Assembly (NCBI RefSeq): GCF_900182575.1
Contig: NZ_FXSZ01000005.1
Span: 1 to 64,000, forward strand
Direction of reading: 5' to 3'
DNA from: Solitalea koreensis
GTDB lineage: Bacteria > Bacteroidota > Bacteroidia > Sphingobacteriales > Sphingobacteriaceae
Length of the DNA stretch: 64,000 nt
The notes below the pieces were generated by a model. The model saw only the letters and a list, made by a program, of their open reading frames with translations, was not told the DNA's origin and ran no database searches. This document shows, in pieces, positions 17,169 through 26,706 of the stretch. Position 1 is the stretch's first letter. Every line of letters begins with the position of its first letter. A program made the position numbers and the translations under genes.

Positions 17169-19133
17169 TTAATTTATAGGTGCTTTTTCGGATTTTACAC
17201 TCGGTTTGCTTAGTTTTTGTTCAGTTTTGGGTTGAGTGATGATAGATGATTTCGTTACTGTTTTACTATCTTTTGCTTTTTCTTCTTTCTTAACATTTCC
17301 AGAAGCATTAAACACATCACCCGGCAATAAGCTAGCATTTATAATGCGATCTTCATAAGATTTAGGACGGGTAATTGAATCGCGCAAATATTTTTCGATC
17401 ATTAAACTGGCAATTGGCGCTGCCCAGGTTGCTCCAAATCCGGCATTTTCAACAATAACGGCAATGGCAATTTTGGGATTTTCGCGAGGCGCAAACGCAA
17501 AAAAGACAGAGTGATCTTTCCCGTGTGGGTTTTCTACCGTACCCGTTTTTCCGCAAATAACAATATCAGGTATTTTGGCAATTGTTCCGGTTCCCGCATC
17601 CACTACCCGTTGCATACCATCAATTACTACCGGAAAGTATTGAGGATCGATTCCAACATAGTTTTTTTGTGTAAACTCAGGCCTAATAACCTTTTTTTCT
17701 CCAATTGCTTTTACCAAATGGGGTTTATAATAAAATCCACGATTGGCAAGAATCGCCGTAATATTAGCCATCTGTAAGGGTGTAACGCCCAATTCTCCCT
17801 GGCCAATAGCTAATGAAAGGACAGTTGAAGCACTCCAATGGTTTTTGCCATACCATTTATCGTACATTGTTGTTGATGGTAATAATCCTTTTAATTCATG
17901 AGGAAGGTCAATACCTAGTTTACTGCCAATTCCAAACTTAGCCACATGATCACGCCATACCTGATAGGCATTTTCCGGAGAACCATAAGGGCTTTGATCA
18001 ATCATTCTTTGATAGGCATAACCATAATAGGCATTACATGACATTTGTATTGATCCCATTAAATTTAAGGTGCCATGATGGTGTGTACATCCTAATCTTT
18101 TTCTTCCTACATAAGCTGCACCATTACAGGTAAAGGTGGTATTCGGATTAAGTAATCCTTCTTGTTGACCCACTAATGCCATTACGGTTTTAAAGATGGA
18201 TCCTGGTGGATACAAAGCTTGTATAGGACGAATAAACAGTGGCTTTAAGGGATTACGCAGGAGTTTTATATAATTGTTTCCACGAATACGGCCAACCAAT
18301 AAGTTCGGATCATAAGTAGGACTGCTGATAAAGGATAGAACTTCTCCTGACGCTGGTTCAATGGCAACAATTGATCCCAGCTTATTCTGCATCAATTTTT
18401 CACCATACTGTTGAAGTTTAGCATCTAAAGAAGTGACCATACGATCTCCGGCAACAGCCGCCGTATCATATTTTCCTTCATTGAAAGGTCCTTGTTCCCG
18501 GTTGAATACATCAACCATAATGCGTTTAATACCTCGCTGGCCACGTAATAATGTTTCGTACGAGCGCTCAATGCCACTAATTCCAATGTAATCACCTTGG
18601 CGATAATCACCCTTTGATGCTTCAATCACTTTTTCGTTTACCTCTCCAATATATCCAAGCACATGAGCCGCGATTGGATCGGGATACTTCCTTAAGGTTC
18701 GGTTTTGTACGAAAAAACCTGGAAATTGAAATAATCGTTCCTGTAATCGAGCGTAAGTTTCAGCTGATAGCTGTTTCTCAAACAGGGAGGCTTTTACAGG
18801 AGAAAAATTCTTTGCCTTGGTGAACTTCTCAATAAAGTTTTCTTTCGTAATGTCGATAAGGCTACATAATTCAAGTGTATCGAAAGGTTTTACACTTTTA
18901 GGAACGATCATAAGATCATATACCGGCTCATTTTGCACCAGAATATTATCTTTTCGATCATAAATGATACCTCTGGGAGGATAAACTATAATACGGCGAA
19001 GTACATTGTTGTTTGCAAAATCAAGATACCGATCATCGATTATTTGTATGTAAAATAACCGGGCAATGAGTATGAAAACTACTGAAAGAAAAATTCCTTG
19101 TATAATGTATTTACGTTGAAAAAAACTGTTCAT
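17169..19133 (-). CDS. mrdA: penicillin-binding protein 2
   Basis: Class B PBP, the transpeptidase partner of RodA in side-wall growth. The 654-residue protein has one N-terminal membrane helix, a dimerisation domain (about residues 55-230) and the transpeptidase domain with SxxK at PGSIFK (Ser312), SCN (SCNAYY) and KTG at CGKTGT (Lys529). A Lys/Ser-rich tail (about 610-654) is extra to the core. The start codon overlaps the mreD stop by one base. Confidence 0.97.
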   Translation of the reverse strand: MNSFFQRKYIIQGIFLSVVFILIARLFYIQIIDDRYLDFANNNVLRRIIVYPPRGIIYDRKDNILVQNEPVYDLMIVPKSVKPFDTLELCSLIDITKENFIEKFTKAKNFSPVKASLFEKQLSAETYARLQERLFQFPGFFVQNRTLRKYPDPIAAHVLGYIGEVNEKVIEASKGDYRQGDYIGISGIERSYETLLRGQRGIKRIMVDVFNREQGPFNEGKYDTAAVAGDRMVTSLDAKLQQYGEKLMQNKLGSIVAIEPASGEVLSFISSPTYDPNLLVGRIRGNNYIKLLRNPLKPLFIRPIQALYPPGSIFKTVMALVGQQEGLLNPNTTFTCNGAAYVGRKRLGCTHHHGTLNLMGSIQMSCNAYYGYAYQRMIDQSPYGSPENAYQVWRDHVAKFGIGSKLGIDLPHELKGLLPSTTMYDKWYGKNHWSASTVLSLAIGQGELGVTPLQMANITAILANRGFYYKPHLVKAIGEKKVIRPEFTQKNYVGIDPQYFPVVIDGMQRVVDAGTGTIAKIPDIVICGKTGTVENPHGKDHSVFFAFAPRENPKIAIAVIVENAGFGATWAAPIASLMIEKYLRDSITRPKSYEDRIINASLLPGDVFNASGNVKKEEKAKDSKTVTKSSIITQPKTEQKLSKPSVKSEKAPIN

Positions 19134-19645
19134 TAGCGCATTTTTCTACTGCCAAATAAATATTGGCTGAGTACAATCAAAAATAAGGTATAAATTCCAC
19201 TAATTATTGCTTTTAAAGAAACGGAGAAAAACTCTGATATTCTGAAATATTCAACGTTGAAAAGAAACAAATGGTGTAGTAAAACCAAAATTGAACAGTA
19301 AGTAATGAACCAACGGAAACCAAAATTTTTTATAGAGGGTTCAGGGAAAAACTCATTTCCTTTCGGCACCATTACTTTAAGCACATTTATCCTACAAAAA
19401 GCCAAAAATATACACGATGCAGTATGTAATCCTATGGTATTAGAAAATGCATCAATAGTAAAGCCCATTAAAAAGCTTAAAATATAGAGCAAGAAAATGG
19501 AAATGTCTATTGGTAAAAGTAGAATAAACAAGACATACAAAAAAGGTATGGCTAAATTGTAAACTGATAAATTAGGCAGGAAAAATACCTGCAATACTAC
19601 CAAAAACACGAACCGAAAAATATTTACTAGTAGCGGCTTAATCAT
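19133..19645 (-). CDS. mreD: rod shape-determining protein MreD
   Basis: A 170-residue membrane protein with five to six helices, typical of MreD in length and composition; sequence identity in this family is low, so the call rests mainly on context. It lies between mreC (8-bp overlap) and mrdA (1-bp overlap), the conserved order. MreD links MreC to the PBP2/RodA polymerase. Confidence 0.9.
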   Translation of the reverse strand: MIKPLLVNIFRFVFLVVLQVFFLPNLSVYNLAIPFLYVLFILLLPIDISIFLLYILSFLMGFTIDAFSNTIGLHTASCIFLAFCRINVLKVMVPKGNEFFPEPSIKNFGFRWFITYCSILVLLHHLFLFNVEYFRISEFFSVSLKAIISGIYTLFLIVLSQYLFGSRKMR

Positions 19646-20480
19646 GGGTCAAGGGTTCTTCGAGTTTTTGTTTTTCTGCACTTAATTTATCTTCAACGAT
19701 ATATACATATTGTAAGCGTTGAAAATCAGTTGATAATAATACTTGTACATTTAATAGGCTTTCGCCTGCTTTTAGCGGTTGACTGATAACTTTACCAATC
19801 ATTACATCTTCAGGAAAAAGGGAATAACCGGTAGTAACTACTTTTTCACCTACTTTGATAACAACGTGATTAGGAATTTCTTTTAAAATTGCTATTCTAG
19901 GATTTTTACCATCCCAAACAATTGAACCAATTTCATTGGTTGTTAATAGTTTCGCACTTATCTTCATGTCTTTATGAAGTAAGGACACTACCGTACAAAA
20001 ATGGTCCGAAACATCTTTTACAATCCCTACAATTCCATCTGGACAAATAACACCCATGCCTGCTTTTACCCCATGACGGCTACCGCGATTTAAAGTGATA
20101 TAATTACTTTGATAGCTGATAGTGTTGTTAATTACCTTAGCATTAATGTAGGTATATTGGCGAATGAGGTTGGAGTCAGCTTTTATGGTATCACGAACAG
20201 TTTTCTTACTTAATGAATCATTGTAGTAAACAGAACGCAATTGATTACGAAGGGTGGTGTTTTCAACTGATAGGCTGTCGTTAACACGGCCTAATTGTAA
20301 ATAACTAGAAATGTTATTTGCTGTTTGATAAATATTGCCGATGTATTGGTTTGACGAATTTACTACCGTGGCTTTCTGGTAATTATTGTTTTTAACCAAT
20401 AAAATTAAAGCTATAGCCTCGAATATAATGAAGAGAAAAAATGCGTGAAATCGAACAATAAAGAGCCAAAGGTTACGCAT
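19638..20480 (-). CDS. mreC: rod shape-determining protein MreC
   Basis: A 280-residue periplasmic protein with one N-terminal membrane helix (about 10-28), a coiled coil (about 60-95) and two beta-barrel-like domains. The segment NTISYQSNYITLNRGSRHGV and the GMGVICPDGIVGIV block are typical MreC motifs. It overlaps mreD by 8 bp and is separated from mreB by a 150-bp palindromic spacer. Confidence 0.95.
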   Translation of the reverse strand: MRNLWLFIVRFHAFFLFIIFEAIALILLVKNNNYQKATVVNSSNQYIGNIYQTANNISSYLQLGRVNDSLSVENTTLRNQLRSVYYNDSLSKKTVRDTIKADSNLIRQYTYINAKVINNTISYQSNYITLNRGSRHGVKAGMGVICPDGIVGIVKDVSDHFCTVVSLLHKDMKISAKLLTTNEIGSIVWDGKNPRIAILKEIPNHVVIKVGEKVVTTGYSLFPEDVMIGKVISQPLKAGESLLNVQVLLSTDFQRLQYVYIVEDKLSAEKQKLEEPLTHD

Positions 20481-20514
20481 CGGGTTGGTATAATGTGTTT
20501 ATGATTGAATAAAA

Positions 20515-20620
20515 GAATGAGAGAATGATAAAATGTTTGAATGATAGAAGGACAATTCTTTGCTTATTATATGTCATACTATCATTCAGTCATACGCTAA
20601 TTTCTATCCTTCTCTCATTC
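20515..20620. repeat. nested inverted repeats between mreB and mreC
   Basis: Outer arms GAATGAGAGAA / TTCTCTCATTC (20515-20525 and 20610-20620) and inner arms GAATGATAG / CTATCATTC (20539-20547 and 20579-20587) form a large imperfect hairpin about 106 bases long. Built mostly from GAATGA-type units. It lies in the mreB-mreC spacer and could cut mRNA flow from mreB into the downstream genes. Confidence 0.7.
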
Positions 20621-20632
20621 CTTTATTATTTG

Positions 20633-21655
20633 TTAAGGCATTAAGAATCTGAAGTTTTCAATGTTTTTAAGTGCGATACCTGTACCGCGTACAACCGCAC
20701 GTAACGGATCTTCAGCAACGTGAACAGGTAATTTTGTTTTAGCTGCAACACGTTTATCTAAACCACGCAACAAAGCGCCTCCTCCGGTTAAATAAATACC
20801 GGTTTGGAAAATATCTGCAGAAAGCTCAGGAGGCGTAATCTCCAATGCTTTCAAAATGGCTTCTTCGATTTTAGAAATGGATTTATCTAAACAATGAGCA
20901 ATTTCAGTATATGAAACCATGATTTGTTTAGGTACACCAGTCATTAAATCACGACCCTGAACAGCGAAATCAGCAGGTATATCTTGTAGTTCCGATAAGG
21001 CAGAACCTACTTCAATTTTGATTTTTTCAGCTGTACGATCACCGATAAGAATATTATGTTGACGGCGCATGTAGTTTACAATATCTGCGTCAAAGTTATC
21101 ACCCGCTACACGGATGGATTGATCACATACAATACCTCCAAGAGCAATAACAGCAATTTCAGTAGTACCACCGCCAATATCAATAATCATATTACCCATA
21201 GGCTCTTCAACATCAATACCGATACCGATAGCAGCAGCCATAGGCTCATGAATTAAATAAACTTCTTTTGCTCCGGCAATTTCCGCTGAGTCACGTACAG
21301 CACGTTTCTCAACTTCGGTAATACCAGAAGGAATACAAATAACCATACGAAGAGATGGGAACAGCCATCCTTTACCCCCATTGATCATTTTAATAAACCC
21401 ACGGATCATGTGTTCGGCGGCATCAAAGTCGGCAATTACACCGTCTTTTAAAGGACGAACTGTTTTAATGTTTTCGTGAGTTTTACCATCCATTTGCATG
21501 GCTTGGCGACCAATTGCAATCATTTTGCCGCTTTTACGGTCAATAGCAACAATTGATGGTTCATCAACAACGACTTTATCGTTGTGAATGATAAGGGTAT
21601 TGGCGGTACCCAAATCGATAGCAATTTCTTGGGTAAAAAAATTAAAAAGTCCCAT
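20633..21655 (-). CDS. mreB: rod shape-determining protein MreB
   Basis: Bacterial actin that guides the elongasome. The 340-residue protein carries the phosphate 1 motif (IDLGTANTLI), the connect and phosphate 2 motif (IIDIGGGTTEIAVIALGG) and the adenosine motif (YLTGGGALLRGLD). Length is normal. It is the first gene of mreB-mreC-mreD-mrdA-rodA, with an AT-rich leader of about 130 bp. Confidence 0.98.
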   Translation of the reverse strand: MGLFNFFTQEIAIDLGTANTLIIHNDKVVVDEPSIVAIDRKSGKMIAIGRQAMQMDGKTHENIKTVRPLKDGVIADFDAAEHMIRGFIKMINGGKGWLFPSLRMVICIPSGITEVEKRAVRDSAEIAGAKEVYLIHEPMAAAIGIGIDVEEPMGNMIIDIGGGTTEIAVIALGGIVCDQSIRVAGDNFDADIVNYMRRQHNILIGDRTAEKIKIEVGSALSELQDIPADFAVQGRDLMTGVPKQIMVSYTEIAHCLDKSISKIEEAILKALEITPPELSADIFQTGIYLTGGGALLRGLDKRVAAKTKLPVHVAEDPLRAVVRGTGIALKNIENFRFLMP

Positions 21656-21757
21656 TAAATTTTATTTCTTCAAATGATTACAAAAATCTTATACAAAATA
21701 GTTAAAAAACAAAAAGTAGTCTAATAAAAAAACTAACCAATTGTTAATTTATATTAT

Positions 21758-21792
21758 TAAAATAGAATCCTTTTGTAAAGGATTCTATTTTA
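21758..21792 (-). terminator. terminator of purN-purH
   Basis: Perfect 16-bp stem TAAAATAGAATCCTTT / AAAGGATTCTATTTTA around TGT. The right arm includes the purH stop codon, so termination starts inside the gene end. Confidence 0.88.
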
Positions 21793-23316
21793 ATGTTTAA
21801 AGTGGCGTATTCCGGTAAATACCATAGCAAGATTATTTGCATTACAGTATTCAATAGAGTCATTGTCTTTAATCGATCCGCCTGGTTGTACCACTGCAAT
21901 AATTCCCGCCTGATGAGCAATTTCTACACAATCAGCAAATGGGAAGAAAGCGTCAGATGCCATTACAGCACCTTTCAAATCAAATCCAAAAGTTTCAGCT
22001 TTTAAGATTGCTTGCTTCAATGCATCAACACGCGAAGTTTGTCCAACACCGCTGGCTAATAAAACATCGTCTTTAACTAACACAATTGTGTTCGATTTAG
22101 TATGTTTTACTAATTTATTTGCAAAGAAAAGATCTTTTAAGGCTTGAGAAGTCGGTGCGGTAGTGGTAACTGTTCGCATTTGCTCTGGTCCTTCCATTGA
22201 AAGGTCTTTATCTTGCTCGATTACACCATTAAGCAATGTTTTAAATTGCTTAGTTGATAATTCAACTGGTTTTTGACGTAAAATAATACGATTTTTCTTC
22301 TCTGTGATAACTTTAATTGCATCTTCGGTATATGCTGGAGCAATTAACACTTCAAAGAATAATTTATTGATTTCTGTAGCAGTTTCAGCGTCAACTGTTT
22401 GGTTGGTAATAAGTACGCCGCCAAAAGCAGAAACCGGATCACAAGCCAAAGCTGTTTTCCAGGCATCAATTAAGGTAGGGCGAGTTGCTACTCCACAAGC
22501 GTTGTTATGTTTAAGAATCGCAAATGTAGGTTCAGTAAATTCAGCAATCAATTGAACCGCTGCATCCACATCTACTAAATTGTTATATGAAAGCTCTTTG
22601 CCGTTCAGTTTATCGAACATAGCATCCAAATCACCATAAAAAACACCTTGCTGATGAGGATTTTCACCGTAACGTAGTACTGAAGATGATTGAACGCTTT
22701 GTTTAAATACATTCAAAGGTTCTTGCTGATTGAAGTAGTTAAAGATAGCTGAATCATAGTGCGAAGAAACATTGAATGCGCGTTTAGCCAATTCTTTACG
22801 TTGTTCAATGCTTGAAACACCATCCTGGGTTTTTAAAATATTTTCAACGAAACCATAGTCATTTTTTGAAGCAACAATGATTACGTCTTTATGATTTTTA
22901 GCGGCAGCTCTGATAAGAGAAATGCCACCAATGTCAATTTTCTCAATAATGTCTTGTTCAGAAGCTCCTGAGGCTACCGTTTCTTCAAATGGATAAAGAT
23001 CTACAATTACTAAATCGATTTCAGGGATTTGGTACTCGGCTAATTGTCCTTTATCAGATTCGTTTTCACGACGAGATAATATGCCTCCGAAGATTTTTGG
23101 ATGAAGGGTTTTTACTCTGCCACCTAAAATAGAAGGGTATGAGGTCATGTTTTCAACTGGTGTAACATCAACACCAAGTTCCCGAATGAAACTTTCAGTT
23201 CCTCCCGTAGAGAAAATGGTAATACCTAATCGACTTAATTCGTGGATGATGGGCTCTAAATTGTCTTTGTAATAAACTGAAATTAAAGCGTTTTTGATTC
23301 TAACAGACTGGTTCAT
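21790..23316 (-). CDS. purH: bifunctional AICAR formyltransferase / IMP cyclohydrolase
   Basis: Carries out the last two steps of IMP synthesis. The 508-residue protein has the N-terminal IMP cyclohydrolase (MGS-like) domain (about 1-195) with IFSTGGTESFIRELG and GGRVKTLHPKIFGG, and the C-terminal AICAR transformylase domain with RYGENPHQQGVFY, KHNNACGVA and SDAFFPFAD. Length fits the family. It follows purN with a 60-bp gap on the same strand. Confidence 0.98.
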   Translation of the reverse strand: MNQSVRIKNALISVYYKDNLEPIIHELSRLGITIFSTGGTESFIRELGVDVTPVENMTSYPSILGGRVKTLHPKIFGGILSRRENESDKGQLAEYQIPEIDLVIVDLYPFEETVASGASEQDIIEKIDIGGISLIRAAAKNHKDVIIVASKNDYGFVENILKTQDGVSSIEQRKELAKRAFNVSSHYDSAIFNYFNQQEPLNVFKQSVQSSSVLRYGENPHQQGVFYGDLDAMFDKLNGKELSYNNLVDVDAAVQLIAEFTEPTFAILKHNNACGVATRPTLIDAWKTALACDPVSAFGGVLITNQTVDAETATEINKLFFEVLIAPAYTEDAIKVITEKKNRIILRQKPVELSTKQFKTLLNGVIEQDKDLSMEGPEQMRTVTTTAPTSQALKDLFFANKLVKHTKSNTIVLVKDDVLLASGVGQTSRVDALKQAILKAETFGFDLKGAVMASDAFFPFADCVEIAHQAGIIAVVQPGGSIKDNDSIEYCNANNLAMVFTGIRHFKH

Positions 23317-23376
23317 TTTAAAATTTCAAGGCGCAAAATTAGAAAAATTATTCGCGATAAACTAGCTGTTTATTAA

Positions 23377-23952
23377 TTATTTCGATAATTTTTTCAATAG
23401 ATTTTCGATGACTTTTGGGTAGTATTGATGCTCCAGTTGTTGGCCCTTGTAAGCAATCATATCAACGTCATCTCCCTTTTCAATTTTATATTTTGCCTGA
23501 TAGATAATTTCACCCTCATCAAATTCGGCATTTACATAATGAATTGTTATGCCCGATTCATTTTCACCTGCGTTTAAAACTGCTTTATGAACTTTCATTC
23601 CGTACATACCTTTACCCCCAAACTTAGGTAAAAGCGCCGGATGAATGTTAACAATCCGATTGGGAAATGCCTCTATCATATTTGTTGGAATAAGCCATAA
23701 GAAACCTGCTAATACAACAAGATCTATATTGAGATTTGTTAAAAGATTAACTACCGAATCACTGGTAGTAAATTCTTCGCGATCAAATACATGAGTAGGG
23801 ATTTCAAAATTATCGGCTCGTTGTAATACATAAGCATCAGGCCGATTTGCTAATACGATGGATACTTCAACTTCAGGATTCTTTTTGAAGTGTTCGATAA
23901 TCTTTTGAGCGTTCGATCCTGAGCCAGATGCAAAAATGGCAATTCTCTTCAC
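23377..23952 (-). CDS. purN: phosphoribosylglycinamide formyltransferase
   Basis: Transfers a formyl group from 10-formyl-THF to GAR in purine synthesis. The 191-residue protein has the substrate loop FASGSGSNAQKI, the catalytic NIHPALLPKFGGKGMYG block with Asn/His, and the later GITIHYVNAEFDEGEII with the catalytic Asp. The start codon is GTG, which gives the conserved KRIAIFASGSGS beginning; no ATG fits. It leads a purN-purH operon. Confidence 0.96.
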   Translation of the reverse strand: MKRIAIFASGSGSNAQKIIEHFKKNPEVEVSIVLANRPDAYVLQRADNFEIPTHVFDREEFTTSDSVVNLLTNLNIDLVVLAGFLWLIPTNMIEAFPNRIVNIHPALLPKFGGKGMYGMKVHKAVLNAGENESGITIHYVNAEFDEGEIIYQAKYKIEKGDDVDMIAYKGQQLEHQYYPKVIENLLKKLSK

Positions 23953-24057
23953 AATTTAAATTTTGGTTATTAAGTAGGGTTAAGTCGAGGTAATAATACA
24001 AAAAAAGCAGTTCATAACTAAACCATTTCTATTTTCGTGAGTAAAAGGGTGTACTTA

Positions 24058-24759
24058 TTACTTTTGATTATCCTTATTATAGCGGGTACTTATTTCCATC
24101 GAAACAAGTCTTGCTATAAGAATGGCAGGGAATAATTGACCAGTTAATGCTTCCATCAGTACTAACGATTGTGAAATCTGATGATTAGGGGTAATGTCAC
24201 CAAATCCTGTTGTGGTAAGAGTTACAAAACTGAAATATACAAAGGCTCCCAACATGCTTTCGCGATTGGTTTTAATAGGAGGTAAATTAAATGAATCAGG
24301 TACTAAAGAAAAGGTCAACAAGTAACAATAGGTAAATATTAAACCAATTAATAAATAGACAGCTATTGAACCCTGAATACGATGAATGGTAATATCTCCT
24401 TCAAAAAAAATGCGTTTTATTATAATTAATGATAATAATATAAAAAAGAGGATGGACAAAAAGTAGTCAAGTCGGGTGAGATAAACATTAAAGAAAAGCA
24501 GGCTATTACATCTTACCACAAAACATAATAATGCAAAAATCACTGCTGGCCAACGAAAGTTTCTATTGTTGGATACAGAAAAAACGCCAGTTATTAGAAT
24601 CAATGTAAATAAGACGGTAAGTGCAACAGAACTTACGAATCCTAAATAAGAAAAAGGTGAAATAATAAAGATGAGTACAATTAACAATGCCAAAAGTATA
24701 GATAGACTTTCATCACGCGACCAGTACCGAATTAATTTATTTAGAGTTCTATTTATCAT
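24058..24759 (-). CDS. two-pore-type potassium channel family protein
   Basis: A 233-residue membrane protein with several hydrophobic segments and one ion-channel pore loop near the C-terminus: LTTTGFGDITP (filter Thr-Gly-Phe-Gly-Asp, residues about 184-188), followed by the last helix. The filter reads GFGD instead of GYGD, which is accepted in many bacterial K+ channels. No RCK/TrkA domain is attached. It ends an apparent three-gene operon after an outer-membrane protein and a TRIC-type channel. Confidence 0.85.
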   Translation of the reverse strand: MINRTLNKLIRYWSRDESLSILLALLIVLIFIISPFSYLGFVSSVALTVLFTLILITGVFSVSNNRNFRWPAVIFALLCFVVRCNSLLFFNVYLTRLDYFLSILFFILLSLIIIKRIFFEGDITIHRIQGSIAVYLLIGLIFTYCYLLTFSLVPDSFNLPPIKTNRESMLGAFVYFSFVTLTTTGFGDITPNHQISQSLVLMEALTGQLFPAILIARLVSMEISTRYNKDNQK

Positions 24760-24790
24760 TTTTTGCTAAATCATAATAGGTTGGCAATTT

Positions 24791-26686
24791 TTAATTGAAT
24801 GGAATAAATGAGGGCTCCCGAATAGCTGTAGTACGGAAATGAAATGGTATTTCAGTATTAAGATCAAATACAACATTATTGACTTCATTGGGAGCAAAAG
24901 GATAGAAGTAAACCCCGATTTTTAATGTGCGTAATACTAAGTTTTCATTCCGGATTCGAATACCTGCACCAATTACAGAATAAAATTTTTGCGCTAAAAC
25001 AAGTTCATCATTTCTCCCAATTTGTGACAGTTGGAATAGTCCAAAAAAGTTAATCTTAAAATCAAGTAGGCTATAGGGCGTAAATATTGACGATTCAGTG
25101 CGAATGTTCAAACGTTGATAATTATTTATTCGTGTAGAATAGAGGCCCATGATTCCATTTTCCTGATTAATATTTACCGGTTTGTAAATAGCGGGATCAA
25201 CACAATCAATGTAACTCAGGCTACTAATTTGTCGGAGTCTGAATTTACCCAATTTCATTAATGTTGAATAGTATTCCGTTCTGGCCGAAATCACTCCGTC
25301 TTCCCAGCCTTTATAGAAAAAGCCACCTACGCCAATATAGTTGTAAAGAAAATTCCCTTTTCTAAACACTTTTAAATTTTCAAACTCCGCTGCTTCGTAA
25401 ATTCGTTTCCTGTTTAACCGTTCTTCTATTCCTCCTGTAAAGGTCAGTGTGTATCCATAGGGAACGTCTTCAGTCCTCCCAAATCCGTAAATGAATCGAC
25501 CTTTGTAGTAATCTTGTTTGAATAGAATAAACTGATATAAATTGTATCTCCAATTATTGTAGTTTGGATCCAAGGCAAATTGCGGTTGCCTTGGCATTTC
25601 TCCAAAATTACGTTGATAATATTTAGCAGTAATAGCTTTTCTCTTTAGATTTAAGGAGTCACGTTGATTATGACTGCCGAATTTAAATGCCCATCCTCCC
25701 CAAATATCAAAAGATCTATAATTGTAATTCCTGAATTGATCAATTGGTAATGAGTTTATATTCATTGAATTATTATAATTATAATTGAAACCACCCGTAA
25801 AATGAGCTTTGGAAGAATATAGAGGCCGGTTCAGCCGGATGTAATAGGTATTTTCGTAAACACCCGTGTCAATTTGTCCTTGATCATTTAAATGGGAATA
25901 GCCAATTGTTGCATCGACAAATGAACCTGAAATATTGCTTTTGGAATAGAAAGCAGCTGTACCCCAGGTAGGATTTCGGACAGTATTCCATTGAACAGCA
26001 AATTGTAGACGCTGTCCTCGTCCGCCTAAATTAGCATTAAAAACACTGAGTTTTATATTTTGGGAATTACTGTAACCAAGAGAAACACCCAATCCAAACA
26101 CATCCCGGGTTGTAACCAGAACATCCACCGAGTCAGTGCATGATTCGGTAAGATCAACAAAAATACGTGCATCGTGGATAAACGGTAAATCACGAATGTA
26201 CCGTTCATTATCAGACATTTTAACAGGGTCTAGCCTGTCGAATTTTTTAAAAAATAACGACTGTTGCAGTATGGATCTTTTTGTAGAAGAATGTAATGGT
26301 TCAAGGAAATTCTTTACACGTTCGGAGAAATTTTTAACAGTATCTATCTCAATACCGAATACACTCACTTGTAGGAAAACAATTGTTCTAATTATTTTTT
26401 CATTAAACGGTAAAAAGGGTTTAACGCTACTTTCTTTGAGTGCTGCATCTCCGGTATCAGATCGGCCGGCAAACTTTAAAAGTTGTTGTCGTATAAATCT
26501 TTTGCTAGTAATTGAATCTATCCACCCATTTTTAGCCGGCAAAGTGTCTTCTTTTGAGAAAACACTGGTTAATGGGTGATTGGGGTTGTATTTGCCTTGA
26601 GCAAAAGTAGTGGTGTGACAAAAAATCAAAAGGACTATCCCTAAAAAACTACAAAAAGTGGAAGTTTTAATAAAAAATAGCCTCAT
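24791..26686 (-). CDS. outer-membrane beta-barrel protein, BamA/TamA-like
   Basis: A 631-residue secreted protein with a signal peptide (about 1-30). An N-terminal POTRA-like part (about 90-200, RTIVFLQVSVFGIEIDTV and DLPFIHDARIFVDLTESC) is followed by a long barrel rich in aromatic/Gly strands (NLGGRGQRLQFAVQWN, GGFNYNYNNSMNIN). The layout fits the Omp85 superfamily, but only one POTRA-like unit is clear, so it is not BamA itself. It lies 20 bp after the TRIC-like gene and 31 bp before the K+ channel. Function unknown. Confidence 0.7.
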   Translation of the reverse strand: MRLFFIKTSTFCSFLGIVLLIFCHTTTFAQGKYNPNHPLTSVFSKEDTLPAKNGWIDSITSKRFIRQQLLKFAGRSDTGDAALKESSVKPFLPFNEKIIRTIVFLQVSVFGIEIDTVKNFSERVKNFLEPLHSSTKRSILQQSLFFKKFDRLDPVKMSDNERYIRDLPFIHDARIFVDLTESCTDSVDVLVTTRDVFGLGVSLGYSNSQNIKLSVFNANLGGRGQRLQFAVQWNTVRNPTWGTAAFYSKSNISGSFVDATIGYSHLNDQGQIDTGVYENTYYIRLNRPLYSSKAHFTGGFNYNYNNSMNINSLPIDQFRNYNYRSFDIWGGWAFKFGSHNQRDSLNLKRKAITAKYYQRNFGEMPRQPQFALDPNYNNWRYNLYQFILFKQDYYKGRFIYGFGRTEDVPYGYTLTFTGGIEERLNRKRIYEAAEFENLKVFRKGNFLYNYIGVGGFFYKGWEDGVISARTEYYSTLMKLGKFRLRQISSLSYIDCVDPAIYKPVNINQENGIMGLYSTRINNYQRLNIRTESSIFTPYSLLDFKINFFGLFQLSQIGRNDELVLAQKFYSVIGAGIRIRNENLVLRTLKIGVYFYPFAPNEVNNVVFDLNTEIPFHFRTTAIREPSFIPFN

Positions 26687-26706
26687 ATCTCAAATAAACG
26701 GTTAAG

